From Thalassobius sp. Cn5-15 (GTDB taxonomy: Bacteria; Pseudomonadota; Alphaproteobacteria; Rhodobacterales; Rhodobacteraceae): DNA of 64,000 nucleotides. Made by a program: the position numbers and the translations under genes. The notes beneath the pieces are model-generated. The model was not told where the DNA came from. It saw only the letters and a program-made list of their open reading frames with translations, and made no database searches. Below, piece after piece: positions 1 through 8,116 of the stretch (position 1 is its first letter; every line of letters begins with the position of its first letter). The stretch spans positions 62,001 to 126,000 of the forward strand of contig NZ_JAKRGF010000008.1 of the NCBI RefSeq assembly GCF_022347685.1. The letters are read 5' to 3'.

Positions 1-1566
1 GTTGCGATGGCTGACAATCGCCTCTGCCAAGCTGTCGCCCAGACCGGACACCCGCGCCAGAAGCGGCGCAGAGGCCATGTTAAGATCAACGCCCACCGCA
101 TTCACCGCGTCCTCAACCACCGCATCAAGCGAGCGCGCCAGTTGGAATTGGTCCACATCATGTTGATACTGTCCAACGCCGATGGATTTCGGTTCGATCT
201 TCACCAACTCGGCCAGCGGATCCTGAAGGCGACGAGCGATAGAGACCGCCCCGCGCAAGGAAACGTCCAGATCAGGAAATTCCCGCGCCGCCAGTTCTGA
301 GGCGGAGTAGACGGAAGCACCCGCCTCTGAAACCACAACCTTGGTCGGCGTCATCCCCGGAAGTTCCCGCAAGAGATCAGCCACCATTTTTTCGCTTTCA
401 CGGCTGGCCGTGCCATTGCCAATGGCAATCAGTTCGACGCCGTATTCCTTGATCAGCCGCGCCAAAGTCACCTGCGCTCCGCGCAGATCATTTTTCGGCT
501 GGAACGGATAGATCGTATCGGTCGCCAGCACTTTACCTGTCGCATCAACCACCGCAACTTTACAGCCAGTGCGGATGCCGGGATCGAGGCCAAGTGTCGC
601 CTTCGCACCTGCAGGGGCAGCCAGCAGCAGATCCTTGAGGTTGCGGGCGAACACCTGAATAGCCTCATCCTGCGCCCGTTTACGCAGATCACCCATCAGA
701 TCCAGCATCATCGACAGTGACAGTTTTACCCGCCACGTCCATGCCGCCGCCTTGCGCAGCCATTGATCACCCGCGCCATTCCCGCCGACGTTCAGGGACG
801 CCGCAACCATATCAGGGGCGCGATCCACGTCCTCTTCGGCAGGCGCAATATCAACGCTCAGCACACCCTCATTGCTGGCCCGCATCATCGCCAACGCGCG
901 ATGGCTAGGAGCATCTTTCCACGCCTCCTGATGGTCGAAATAGTCCGAAAACTTGGCGCCTTTAGCTTCCTGCCCTTCGATCACCTTGGCCTTTATCAGC
1001 GCATTTCTCTGCATGAAATCACGCAAAGATCCGATCAACGCCGCATCCTCTGTCAGACGCTCAGCCACGATGTCGCGTGCGCCGTTGAGAGCGGTTTTCA
1101 CATCCGCCACGGCCTCAGTCACATACCCTGCTGCCAGCGCCTCTGGATCCGCGAAACGGTCCGATAGGATCGCATCCAGCAGCGGTTCTAACCCATTTTC
1201 ACGGGCGATCATCGCCTTGGTGCGGCGTTTGGGTTTATAGGGCAGATAGAGGTCCTCCAGCTGCGCCTTGGTATCCGCACCGGCAATGGATTTCGCCAAT
1301 TCTTCGGTCAGCTTATCCTGCGAATTGATAGAGTCGAGGATGGTTGCGCGGCGCTGCTCCAACTCTCGCAGGTAGGCCAGACGATCCGAGAGCGTCCGCA
1401 GTTGACTATCGTCCAGACCGCCAGTCGCCTCTTTCCGGTAGCGCGCGACAAAGGGCACGGTTGCGCCCCCATCCAGCAGCGTCACAGCCGCGCCTACCTG
1501 ACTGGCAGCAGCGCCGATTTCCTTGGCAATTGTCTGGTTGATGCGCAGATCGGTTTGGGGCGCCAT
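1..1566 (-). CDS. tex: Tex-family RNA-binding transcription accessory protein (3' end outside window)
   Basis: About 522 N-terminal residues are visible; the stop lies beyond the left edge. The protein starts at an ATG at 1566 ([18 protein letters not shown]). An N-terminal helical region contains the Tex-typical [17 protein letters not shown] stretch. A YqgF/RNase-H-like domain starts near residue 325 ([17 protein letters not shown]). The beginning of the helix-hairpin-helix part ([13 protein letters not shown]) is at the edge. The C-terminal S1 domain is expected outside the window. Tex is a cytoplasmic nucleic-acid-binding protein that associates with the transcription machinery. It lies downstream of the ALDH16 gene on the same strand, separated by 154 bp that hold a small hairpin, so it may be transcribed independently. 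Confidence 0.93.
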   Translation of the reverse strand, partial: MAPQTDLRINQTIAKEIGAAASQVGAAVTLLDGGATVPFVARYRKEATGGLDDSQLRTLSDRLAYLRELEQRRATILDSINSQDKLTEELAKSIAGADTKAQLEDLYLPYKPKRRTKAMIARENGLEPLLDAILSDRFADPEALAAGYVTEAVADVKTALNGARDIVAERLTEDAALIGSLRDFMQRNALIKAKVIEGQEAKGAKFSDYFDHQEAWKDAPSHRALAMMRASNEGVLSVDIAPAEEDVDRAPDMVAASLNVGGNGAGDQWLRKAAAWTWRVKLSLSMMLDLMGDLRKRAQDEAIQVFARNLKDLLLAAPAGAKATLGLDPGIRTGCKVAVVDATGKVLATDTIYPFQPKNDLRGAQVTLARLIKEYGVELIAIGNGTASRESEKMVADLLRELPGMTPTKVVVSEAGASVYSASELAAREFPDLDVSLRGAVSIARRLQDPLAELVKIEPKSIGVGQYQHDVDQFQLARSLDAVVEDAVNAVGVDLNMASAPLLARVSGLGDSLAEAIVSHRN

Positions 1567-1684
1567 CGGGATCCTCTCATTCTCAGGGAGACTCACCATA
1601 GAAGCGGCTGCGCGAGAGGGAAAGGTGGAATTATGTGGCTAGCGCGGATGCTGGCTGACGGCAAAAACCGCACGCCAGCGTAGA

Positions 1685-1701
1685 GTGGGCAACCTGCCCA
1701 C
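1685..1701. terminator. Small hairpin between ALDH16 and tex
   Basis: GTGGGCA and TGCCCAC form a perfect 7-bp stem with a 3-nt loop, just past the stop of the ALDH16 gene. There is no clear T-run on the minus strand, so a terminator role is only a guess. Confidence 0.3.
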
Positions 1702-1720
1702 CCTGCCTGTGCTCTGCGGC

Positions 1721-4066
1721 TTACTCGCCGTAGGGGATCCAGATGGTTTTCACCTCTGTCGCGGCCTCAAGGAAGGGTTTACCCTGCCCGTCAGCACCCA
1801 GCCAGTCACGACTTTCGCCATTATTGACCCAGGTACGTTTAAGGTTCGATGCACTCTCACGCTCGACCATCTCCGACAGGTCGGAGGAGGAGAAGCACCA
1901 GACAGCATCCACATCCATATGTTTGGCCAACGTGTCCGCCAGATCCTCATGCGGGCCGGTTAGGATGTTAACCACGCCACCCGGCACATCAGATGTGTCG
2001 AGGATCTGATAGAAATCCGTCGCTACCAGCGGAAACGCCTCACTCGCCGCGAGAACCACACGGTTGCCCATCGCAATTGCCGGAGCCATGGCCGAGATGA
2101 GGCCCAACAGCGGTGCCTCATCAGAACAGATCGTACCGATCACGCCTACCGGTTCCTTAATGGACAGGGCGACACCACGGATCGGCACGCCCTTGGCCGC
2201 GCCATCATATTTGTCAGCCCAAGCGGCATAGGTGAACAGACGCTGGATTGAGACCTCAACCTCTTTCGCGCCGTCCTTGCCGCCAGTCAGATCGTTGATC
2301 CGTTTGGCAAATTCCTCCGCGCGGGCCGATAGGTTTTCAGCGATGTAATACAGGATCTGCGCCCGCAGGTGGCCGGTTGTCTTACTCCACGCCTTGGCAC
2401 CACGCGCAGCCTCAACCGCGTTGCGCACATCCTTACGGCCGGAAATCGGCACCTCGCCCAGATGTTTGCCCTGCTTGGACCAGACATCGCGGGAATAGCC
2501 GCCATCAGGACGCGCCTGCTTGCCACCAATGTAGAGTTTCGCGGTACGGTCTACCCCCATTGGCGCACACTCGGATCCGACGAACGCCTCTACCTTCTTC
2601 AGTGGTTTGGTTTTGCGGATCGGTTTAGTGTAGGCGCTCAGTCCCTCCCAACCTCCTTCACGGCCAAAGCCACTTTCACGCACACCGCCAAAGCCAGCTG
2701 CGGCATCGAACATGTTGGCCCCGTTGATCCAGACCACACCTGCGGCCAGTTTCGGCGCGATATCCAGCGCGAGATTCAGGTTTTCCGTCCATACCGTCGC
2801 CGCCAGGCCGTAGCGGGTGTTGTTGGCCAATTCGACCACCTCGGCCTGCGTACGGAAAGTAGAGGTGACCAGAACAGGGCCAAAGATCTCTTCCTGCATC
2901 AGTGGATCAGCGGGGCTGAGGCCGGAAATCAGCGTCGGCGGATAGTAGCAGCCGTTCGCAGGCAGTTCAGCCGCGGCACGGTGAACTTCGCCGCTGTCGC
3001 AGGCGTCAACCATCGTGGCCACAGTCTGCAACTGCACCGGATCAGCCAGCGCGCCCATGTCGATGCATTTGTCCATCGGGTTGCCAACACGCAGCTTGTC
3101 CATCCGCGCTTTCAGTTTCGCATGAAAATAATCCGCAATGCCTTCCTGCACCAACAGGCGCGATCCGGCGCAGCAGACCTGACCTTGGTTAAACCAGATC
3201 GCATCCACCAGACCCTCAATCGCGCTATCAATGTCGGCGTCGTCAAAGACAATGTAGGGGGATTTTCCACCCAGCTCCAACGTCAGACCCTTGCCCTGAC
3301 CAGCCGTCGCGCGGCGGATGTGACGCCCGACGGCAGTAGAGCCAGTGAAGGCCACCTTGTCGATGTCAGAATGCGTGGTGATCATTTCCCCCACCGCGCC
3401 GTCGCCGGTCACGATGTTGACCACGCCCTTGGGCAGACCTGCCTTGCGGCAAAGATCGGCAAAACACAGCGCGGTCAGCGAAGTGTATTCCGCCGGTTTA
3501 AGTACCACGGTGTTGCCCATCGCCAATGCCGGCGCGACCTTCCACGCCAGCATCAGCAGGGGGAAGTTCCACGGGATCACCTGACCACAGACACCCAGGG
3601 CCTCGCGACCGGGCAGTTCGTCCTCCATCAACTGGGCCATGCCTGCGTGATGGTAGAAATGACGCTGCACCAGCGGGATGTCGATGTCGCGGCTTTCGCG
3701 GATCGGCTTGCCGTTGTCCAATGTTTCCAGAACCGCCAGTAAACGCGCGTGTTTCTGCAGCAGGCGGGCCAGCGCATACATGTGTTTGGCGCGGCCGTGA
3801 CCGCCCAATTTTGCCCATTTCGGTTGCGCCTTACGTGCGGCGGCTACGGCAGAGTCCACATCCGTTTGAGTCGCCTGACTCAGCGTGGCGAGGATTTCAC
3901 CGGTAGCGGGGTTCTTGCTGTCGAAGCCATCGGCTGGCGCAGTGAAAGCGCCGTCGATGAAGTGACCGAAGCGATCGCCCTGATCCACCAGCCAAGCCAG
4001 CGCGTCAGCGGCGGATTCTGGGGCGGGGCCGTAATCCATGGTTTTAAAGATCTCTTTAACGGTCAT
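1721..4066 (-). CDS. ALDH16-type double-domain aldehyde dehydrogenase
   Basis: At 781 residues this is much longer than an ordinary aldehyde dehydrogenase (about 480-500). Residues 1 to about 500 form a complete ALDH domain: the general-base Glu is in LELGGKSP near residue 264 and the catalytic Cys is in NQGQVCCAGSR near residue 297. From about 515 a second, partial ALDH fold follows (WSKQGKHLGEVPISGRKDV and onward) without an equivalent catalytic Cys. This is the architecture of ALDH16; a Loktanella ALDH16 is the structurally studied bacterial example, and bacterial forms keep the active-site Cys that mammalian ones lack. It probably oxidises an aldehyde with NAD+. It is last in the operon after deoC (93-bp gap), so acetaldehyde from DERA is an attractive substrate by inference. 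Confidence 0.9.
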   Translation of the reverse strand: MTVKEIFKTMDYGPAPESAADALAWLVDQGDRFGHFIDGAFTAPADGFDSKNPATGEILATLSQATQTDVDSAVAAARKAQPKWAKLGGHGRAKHMYALARLLQKHARLLAVLETLDNGKPIRESRDIDIPLVQRHFYHHAGMAQLMEDELPGREALGVCGQVIPWNFPLLMLAWKVAPALAMGNTVVLKPAEYTSLTALCFADLCRKAGLPKGVVNIVTGDGAVGEMITTHSDIDKVAFTGSTAVGRHIRRATAGQGKGLTLELGGKSPYIVFDDADIDSAIEGLVDAIWFNQGQVCCAGSRLLVQEGIADYFHAKLKARMDKLRVGNPMDKCIDMGALADPVQLQTVATMVDACDSGEVHRAAAELPANGCYYPPTLISGLSPADPLMQEEIFGPVLVTSTFRTQAEVVELANNTRYGLAATVWTENLNLALDIAPKLAAGVVWINGANMFDAAAGFGGVRESGFGREGGWEGLSAYTKPIRKTKPLKKVEAFVGSECAPMGVDRTAKLYIGGKQARPDGGYSRDVWSKQGKHLGEVPISGRKDVRNAVEAARGAKAWSKTTGHLRAQILYYIAENLSARAEEFAKRINDLTGGKDGAKEVEVSIQRLFTYAAWADKYDGAAKGVPIRGVALSIKEPVGVIGTICSDEAPLLGLISAMAPAIAMGNRVVLAASEAFPLVATDFYQILDTSDVPGGVVNILTGPHEDLADTLAKHMDVDAVWCFSSSDLSEMVERESASNLKRTWVNNGESRDWLGADGQGKPFLEAATEVKTIWIPYGE

Positions 4067-4159
4067 GTGTCTGACTTTCTGTCTCGATCTGTCTGTTCGG
4101 TCTGGGCAACGTTTTCTGCACTCAGAAAGCGGGTCGGAATTTCAATTAAATTCAAAATT

Positions 4160-5197
4160 TTAGCCCATTGCGTGACGGTTGCTGGCCGAATAGGCCCCAG
4201 TGACGTGGTGCTCCAACTGGCGTTCAATATCGCCCAGAAGGGACGAGGCACCAAAGCGGAACAGATCCGGCTGCAACCAGCGATCGCCCAGTTCTTCTTT
4301 GATCAGGGCCAGATAGGTGATCGCGTCCTTCGCCTTGGAAATCCCACCTGCGGGTTTGTAGCCCACACGGTAACCGGTGCGGTCATGGTAATCGCGGATC
4401 GCGCGGATCATCACCAAAGTCACCGGCAGCGTGGCGTTGACGCTTTCCTTGCCAGTGGAGGTTTTGATGAAATCGGCACCTGCCATCATGCAAATGAGCG
4501 AAGCCCGCGCCACATTGCGCAAGCTGCCCAACTCGCCCGTGGCCAAGATCGCCTTGACATGTGCATCACCGCAAGCCTCGCGGAACGCCTTCATTTCATC
4601 ATAGAGCGCCTGCCAGTTCTGGCTGAGGACATGACGGCGCGAGATTACGATGTCGATCTCTTTCGCGCCCGCTTTCACGCTTTCGCGGATTTCTTCGACC
4701 CGCAGGTGAAGCGGCGACAAGCCAGCCGGAAAGCCGGTGGAAACGGCGGCAACCGGAATGCCACTGCCTTTCAGTGCCGCGACCGCGCTTTCGACCATGT
4801 CGTGGTACACACAGACCGCGCCAGTGGTGATGCCCTCAACGCCCAGCTCTGCCAGAATGTCGGCGCGCACCGGCGTTTTCGCCTTGGCGCACAGGCGAGC
4901 CGCGCGGCCCACGGTGTCATCGCCCGACAGGGTGGTCAGGTCGATGCAGGTGATCGCCTTCAACAGCCACGCAGCCTGATAGTCCTTCTTCACCGACCGG
5001 CGACCTGGCAGCGTCGCACAGCGGCGTTCAATGGCGGACGTGTTGGCCTGAACCCGCGACACCCAATCAAGGTCAAGCGGCATGCCGGGGTTACGCGGTT
5101 CATGCAGCTGCGGCAGTTGCGCACCGGTCTTTGCCGTGGTCTGCGCGTCCAGCTGATCTGATGTCTGGCTTGGGGTCTGTTCTATAGCTGTTGTCAC
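4160..5197 (-). CDS. deoC: Deoxyribose-phosphate aldolase (DERA)
   Basis: 345 residues, starting at a GTG at 5197 with a strong Shine-Dalgarno (GGAGGACAAG) immediately upstream. DERA cleaves 2-deoxyribose 5-phosphate into glyceraldehyde 3-phosphate and acetaldehyde in deoxynucleoside catabolism. The Schiff-base Lys is in DFIKTSTGKESVN near residue 245, and the second active-site Lys is in GYKPAGGISKAKDA. The N-terminal extension (RVQANTSAIERRC, LKAITCIDLTTLSGDDT) makes it resemble the long, eukaryote-like DERA class rather than the short E. coli enzyme of about 259 residues. It is the middle gene of the DgoK-like/deoC/ALDH16 set. Confidence 0.95.
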   Translation of the reverse strand: MTTAIEQTPSQTSDQLDAQTTAKTGAQLPQLHEPRNPGMPLDLDWVSRVQANTSAIERRCATLPGRRSVKKDYQAAWLLKAITCIDLTTLSGDDTVGRAARLCAKAKTPVRADILAELGVEGITTGAVCVYHDMVESAVAALKGSGIPVAAVSTGFPAGLSPLHLRVEEIRESVKAGAKEIDIVISRRHVLSQNWQALYDEMKAFREACGDAHVKAILATGELGSLRNVARASLICMMAGADFIKTSTGKESVNATLPVTLVMIRAIRDYHDRTGYRVGYKPAGGISKAKDAITYLALIKEELGDRWLQPDLFRFGASSLLGDIERQLEHHVTGAYSASNRHAMG

Positions 5198-5253
5198 CTT
5201 GTCCTCCGTGGACTGCGGTTAGGGGTCAATGCGGGGAAAAGCCGTTGAGGCAC

Positions 5254-5955
5254 TTAGCCGTTTTCGGGTGCGTTGTTACAGGCGATCATGCCCTGTTGTT
5301 GCAGGTCGTGCAAATCGCGGTGTTCCATCATCAAATGCTGACTGGCAAAGGCTGCCTTGTACCCCGTGCTAAGCGGACCGGTCGCGACCAGCGCCACCCG
5401 TTGACCCAGCCAATAGGGCTTGGTCGCCGCCAGTTCCGCCCCCAGCAGATGACCGATCGTCGCGCCCGCATTTTCGGCCAACTGTGCGCTGGACAGCTGT
5501 GTTGCCAACCGTTCGGGCCGCGACAGCGTATCGCTAAGGGCATCAGCATCAAGCGTGTCGAAATCCCCCGCGCCAAGGCTGCGGACCAATAATGGGGTTA
5601 GGTAGCTTTGAAAGCTGACTGCTTCATCGGCGCTGATCTGAACCCAGTGACTTTGATCGCCATCCACCACACATGCAACGCCATCAAAATCCTTGGCCAC
5701 ACGGCACAAACCCGCCAGCGCCAACCGACTGCTCATCGGCAACAGGCCCAAAGGTTGCGTTTGGCTCAGCGCGCCACCGGGGACGGGGCAGATCAGTTTG
5801 GCAGGGACCGGCTGACTGGCCGCACCACCGAAGGGGATGATCCGCGACGCAGCACTGTCGGCGAGTGCCACCCCCTGTGGGGTATCGCCCGAAAACCGCC
5901 ACGCAAGGCGGGTGTCGTGGTCTGCAACCACACCGATCCAATCTGAATGATTCAT
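5254..5955 (-). CDS. Shortened, divergent 2-dehydro-3-deoxygalactonokinase (DgoK)-like protein
   Basis: 233 residues, against roughly 290-300 for typical DgoK sugar-acid kinases. Similarity is clearest in the middle (DGDQSHWVQISADEAVSFQSYL, aligning with the DgoK 'GTHSKWV...' segment) and at the C-terminus (GATIGHLLGAELAATKPYW, then VALVATGPLSTGY). The N-terminal phosphate-binding motif, normally of the type DWGTSxLRAW, is degraded here to VVADHDTRLAWRF, and the hairpin containing the Gly-rich GTHSKW motif has lost its Gly-Thr. Kinase activity is therefore doubtful; it may be a pseudo-kinase or carbohydrate-binding regulator. It is the first gene of the operon, with deoC 56 bp downstream. Assignment to the DgoK family is good; the function is unknown. 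Confidence 0.65.
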   Translation of the reverse strand: MNHSDWIGVVADHDTRLAWRFSGDTPQGVALADSAASRIIPFGGAASQPVPAKLICPVPGGALSQTQPLGLLPMSSRLALAGLCRVAKDFDGVACVVDGDQSHWVQISADEAVSFQSYLTPLLVRSLGAGDFDTLDADALSDTLSRPERLATQLSSAQLAENAGATIGHLLGAELAATKPYWLGQRVALVATGPLSTGYKAAFASQHLMMEHRDLHDLQQQGMIACNNAPENG

Positions 5956-5973
5956 GTGTCGCTCTTATGTTTT

Positions 5974-5991
5974 ATTGACCAAAGGGTCAAT
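5974..5991. promoter_or_regulatory. Palindromic operator candidate upstream of the DgoK-like/deoC/ALDH16 operon
   Basis: ATTGACC-AAAG-GGTCAAT is a perfect 7-bp inverted repeat around a 4-bp spacer. It ends about 19 bp before the first start codon of the minus-strand operon, a usual place for a dimeric repressor. The regulator is not identifiable here. Confidence 0.5.
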
Positions 5992-6117
5992 GTTTGCGCT
6001 GCCAACGCGGTGCGGCGCCTGAAAGGCCCTTCACTTTATACTGATATTTGTGATGTCCAAATAACAGCTTAGTGCAGCGACAATCCGCTGTCTAAATTAC
6101 GTCCAGCGCACATCGGA

Positions 6118-7047
6118 TCAGCGGCTAGAGGTCAGCTTCAAGAACACATCTTCCAGATCTGCCTCTTCGATCCGCAGATCGCGAATCTGGATGGCTGCCT
6201 GATGGGCAATGGCCAGAACCGCCTCAGCACTGGTTTGGTTGGCGCGATAGGACAGCGCCAGCGCCCCGTCAGGCCGCAGTTGCGCACTCACCTCAGGGTG
6301 TTCCGGCAGGGTGACAACCGGCGACTCTGGGTGGATCACCATCGTCTTGACATCCATCTGCCCCATCAGGTTCGCCTTGGTATCGCGGGCCACCACTTCG
6401 CCCTGATTGATGATCGCGATTTCATCACACATCTCCTCTGCCTCTTCGAGATAGTGGGTGGTGAGGATGATAGTCATGCCTTGTTCGTTCAGCTTGCGCA
6501 CATTGGACCACAGCATCTGGCGCAGTTCGATATCGACGCCCGCAGTCGGTTCATCCAAAACCAGCACATGCGGCGCATGCACCAGTGCCTTACCCAGCAA
6601 GAGCCGCCGTTTCATCCCCCCAGACAGGGTGCGCGCGTAAACCTCTGCCTTATTTTCCAGACCGATAAGGCGTAGAATTTCGTCACTGCGACGTTCCGCC
6701 TTTGGCACGCCATAAAGGCCGGCCTGCACCTCCAGCGCCCCACGGGGGGAGAAGAAGGGATCCATATTCAACTCCTGCGGCATCACCCCGATAGAGGCCC
6801 GCGATTGCCGCGGGTTCACATCCTGATCAAAGCCCCAAATCTTCACTTGGCCAGAGGTCTTCGTCACCAGACCCGCCAGAATATTGATCAGCGTCGATTT
6901 CCCCGCGCCATTTGGACCCAGTAGACCAAAAACCGACCCCCGCGGCACGTCCAGATTGATGCCTTTCAACGCATGCTTTTCCGGCTCACCCTTACCGCCA
7001 CGATAGGTCTTTTTCAGATTGCGGATTTCAATGGCGTTGTCGCTCAT
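6118..7047 (-). CDS. ABC transporter ATP-binding protein (YadG-like)
   Basis: 309 residues with a full ABC ATPase domain: Walker A GLLGPNGAGKSTLIN near residue 43, signature LSGGMKRRLLLGKAL, Walker B VLVLDEPTAGVD, and the switch His in LTTHYLEEAEEM. A C-terminal extension of about 80 residues follows (up to LEDVFLKLTSSR), as in YadG/DrrA-type exporters. Such ATPases pair with an ABC-2 membrane subunit, but no permease gene adjoins it. The upstream neighbour is divergent and the downstream one is the DgoK-like operon, 162 bp away. The exported substrate cannot be predicted. Confidence 0.93.
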   Translation of the reverse strand: MSDNAIEIRNLKKTYRGGKGEPEKHALKGINLDVPRGSVFGLLGPNGAGKSTLINILAGLVTKTSGQVKIWGFDQDVNPRQSRASIGVMPQELNMDPFFSPRGALEVQAGLYGVPKAERRSDEILRLIGLENKAEVYARTLSGGMKRRLLLGKALVHAPHVLVLDEPTAGVDIELRQMLWSNVRKLNEQGMTIILTTHYLEEAEEMCDEIAIINQGEVVARDTKANLMGQMDVKTMVIHPESPVVTLPEHPEVSAQLRPDGALALSYRANQTSAEAVLAIAHQAAIQIRDLRIEEADLEDVFLKLTSSR

Positions 7048-7123
7048 GGCTGGTCTTGCCCCTGCTGGTGGTATCGCTCATAACAGCACCTAGTAGTTTT
7101 GCAGCCAAAAGGAAACGTCCCCC

Positions 7124-7309
7124 ATGACGACCCAAGCGCCAGAGACCCAAATCGTCGAAAAATCCAAGATTGCCTGCGATGGCGGTGAAGGAGCCTTGGG
7201 ACATCCTCGCGTCTGGCTGCAAATCCCCGAGGCAGAGGGCTACGTCGAATGTCCCTACTGCGACGCAAAATACGTGCTGAAAGGCGGCGCGGCGGATCAG
7301 GAGCACTGA
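7124..7309 (+). CDS. Small zinc-finger domain protein (zf-CHCC / NDUFS6-like)
   Basis: 61 residues. The metal-binding pattern is C (IACDGG), H (LGHPRVWLQI), then CPYC (VECPYCDAKYVL), the zf-CHCC arrangement shared with the NDUFS6/13-kDa accessory subunit of complex I. Small proteins of this type are common in alphaproteobacteria. The start at 7124 has an AAAAGGAAA Shine-Dalgarno. It is transcribed divergently from the ABC ATPase across 76 bp and directly precedes the DUF2459 gene, whose reading frame overlaps its 3' end. Its function is probably related to Fe-S/complex I biology by analogy only. Confidence 0.85.
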   Translation: MTTQAPETQIVEKSKIACDGGEGALGHPRVWLQIPEAEGYVECPYCDAKYVLKGGAADQEH

Positions 7310-8013
7310 TCAAGCGTAAAGCATATTCCCGTCTGCGAAAGCTGAAAACCCTCGTCACGGTTAGTATTGCCGCGATTATTGGCTGCACGCTTTTATACAT
7401 CGTAGCCGCCCTGCTAGGCGGCATGATCGAAGGACGCGTTGCACAGCCATCACCTGAGAACAACTCAGAGACGGTTACCATCGGCTTAATCTCTGGCCCG
7501 ATACATAATGACTTTCTGCTGCCGCTTGATGAACGCACCCGTACACAGTTCGCGGCGCTTGCTTCCCCTCAGGTGCCAATCTACCATCCAAATGCGGCAT
7601 GGTTACTGATCGGGTGGGGGGCACGTGATTTCTACACCACCGTTGGTCGTTATCAGGATGTCAGCGCAGGGGCCGTTCTACGGGGAATATTTGGTGACCG
7701 ATCCGTGATACGGACAGAGGTGTTGGGCACACTTGGTGACAGTGCAGACATTCGCTGGCTACAACTGAGAGACCATCAATATCAGGATCTAATAGCCGGG
7801 ATAGGGACTGATATTGTGCCTGATCCGCAACCAATCACCACCGATGGCGCCACGCACGGTGCGTTTTTTGCCGCCACGGATCGGTTCCATGCTTTCAACA
7901 CCTGCAACGTCTGGGTCGGGCGGAAATTACGCGATTCCGGTGTACGGTTCGGGGCATGGACGCCACTGCCTGCCTCAGTCAGCCTGTCGTTGTGGCGGTT
8001 TCATTCGCAATGA
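7249..8013 (+). CDS. DUF2459 (TIGR02117-type) membrane-anchored protein
   Basis: Up to 254 residues. One transmembrane segment lies at about residues 33-57 (LVTVSIAAIIGCTLLYIVAAL), followed by a periplasmic domain with the family motifs LLIGWGARDFYTT, VGRYQDVSAG and FHAFNTCNVWVGRKL near the C-terminus; the Cys in NTCN is conserved in the family. The function is unknown. The only ATG/GTG/TTG start before the membrane segment is at 7249, which overlaps the zinc-finger gene by 61 bases and gives a very basic N-terminus. A non-standard start near the zinc-finger stop codon (CTG 7306 or ATC 7309, just after AGGAG at 7299-7303) would give the more usual short N-terminus, so the true start is uncertain. 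Confidence 0.8.
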   Translation: MSLLRRKIRAERRRGGSGALIKRKAYSRLRKLKTLVTVSIAAIIGCTLLYIVAALLGGMIEGRVAQPSPENNSETVTIGLISGPIHNDFLLPLDERTRTQFAALASPQVPIYHPNAAWLLIGWGARDFYTTVGRYQDVSAGAVLRGIFGDRSVIRTEVLGTLGDSADIRWLQLRDHQYQDLIAGIGTDIVPDPQPITTDGATHGAFFAATDRFHAFNTCNVWVGRKLRDSGVRFGAWTPLPASVSLSLWRFHSQ

Positions 8014-8116
8014 ATCCGCAGCAAAATTGATCCCCACCCCCCTGTTCCCTGATCCCAATCCGTGCGATCACGGCAGATACAGAAAATGCCCAACCCTCAA
8101 CGCGCGGAGAGTTTGT

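Noticed and set aside
2369-3742. 457-codon open frame on the plus strand
   Set aside because: It is antisense to the ALDH16 gene, whose motifs are intact. The translation is His/Arg/Gln-rich without a recognisable domain, as expected for a shadow frame in GC-rich DNA.
3749-5161. 470-codon open frame on the plus strand
   Set aside because: It is antisense to deoC and the start of ALDH16; no family resemblance.
7814-8116. N-terminal extension of PolA
   Set aside because: The frame is open but overlaps the end of the DUF2459 gene in another frame. The PolA family start and a GGAGAG site support the ATG at 8117.
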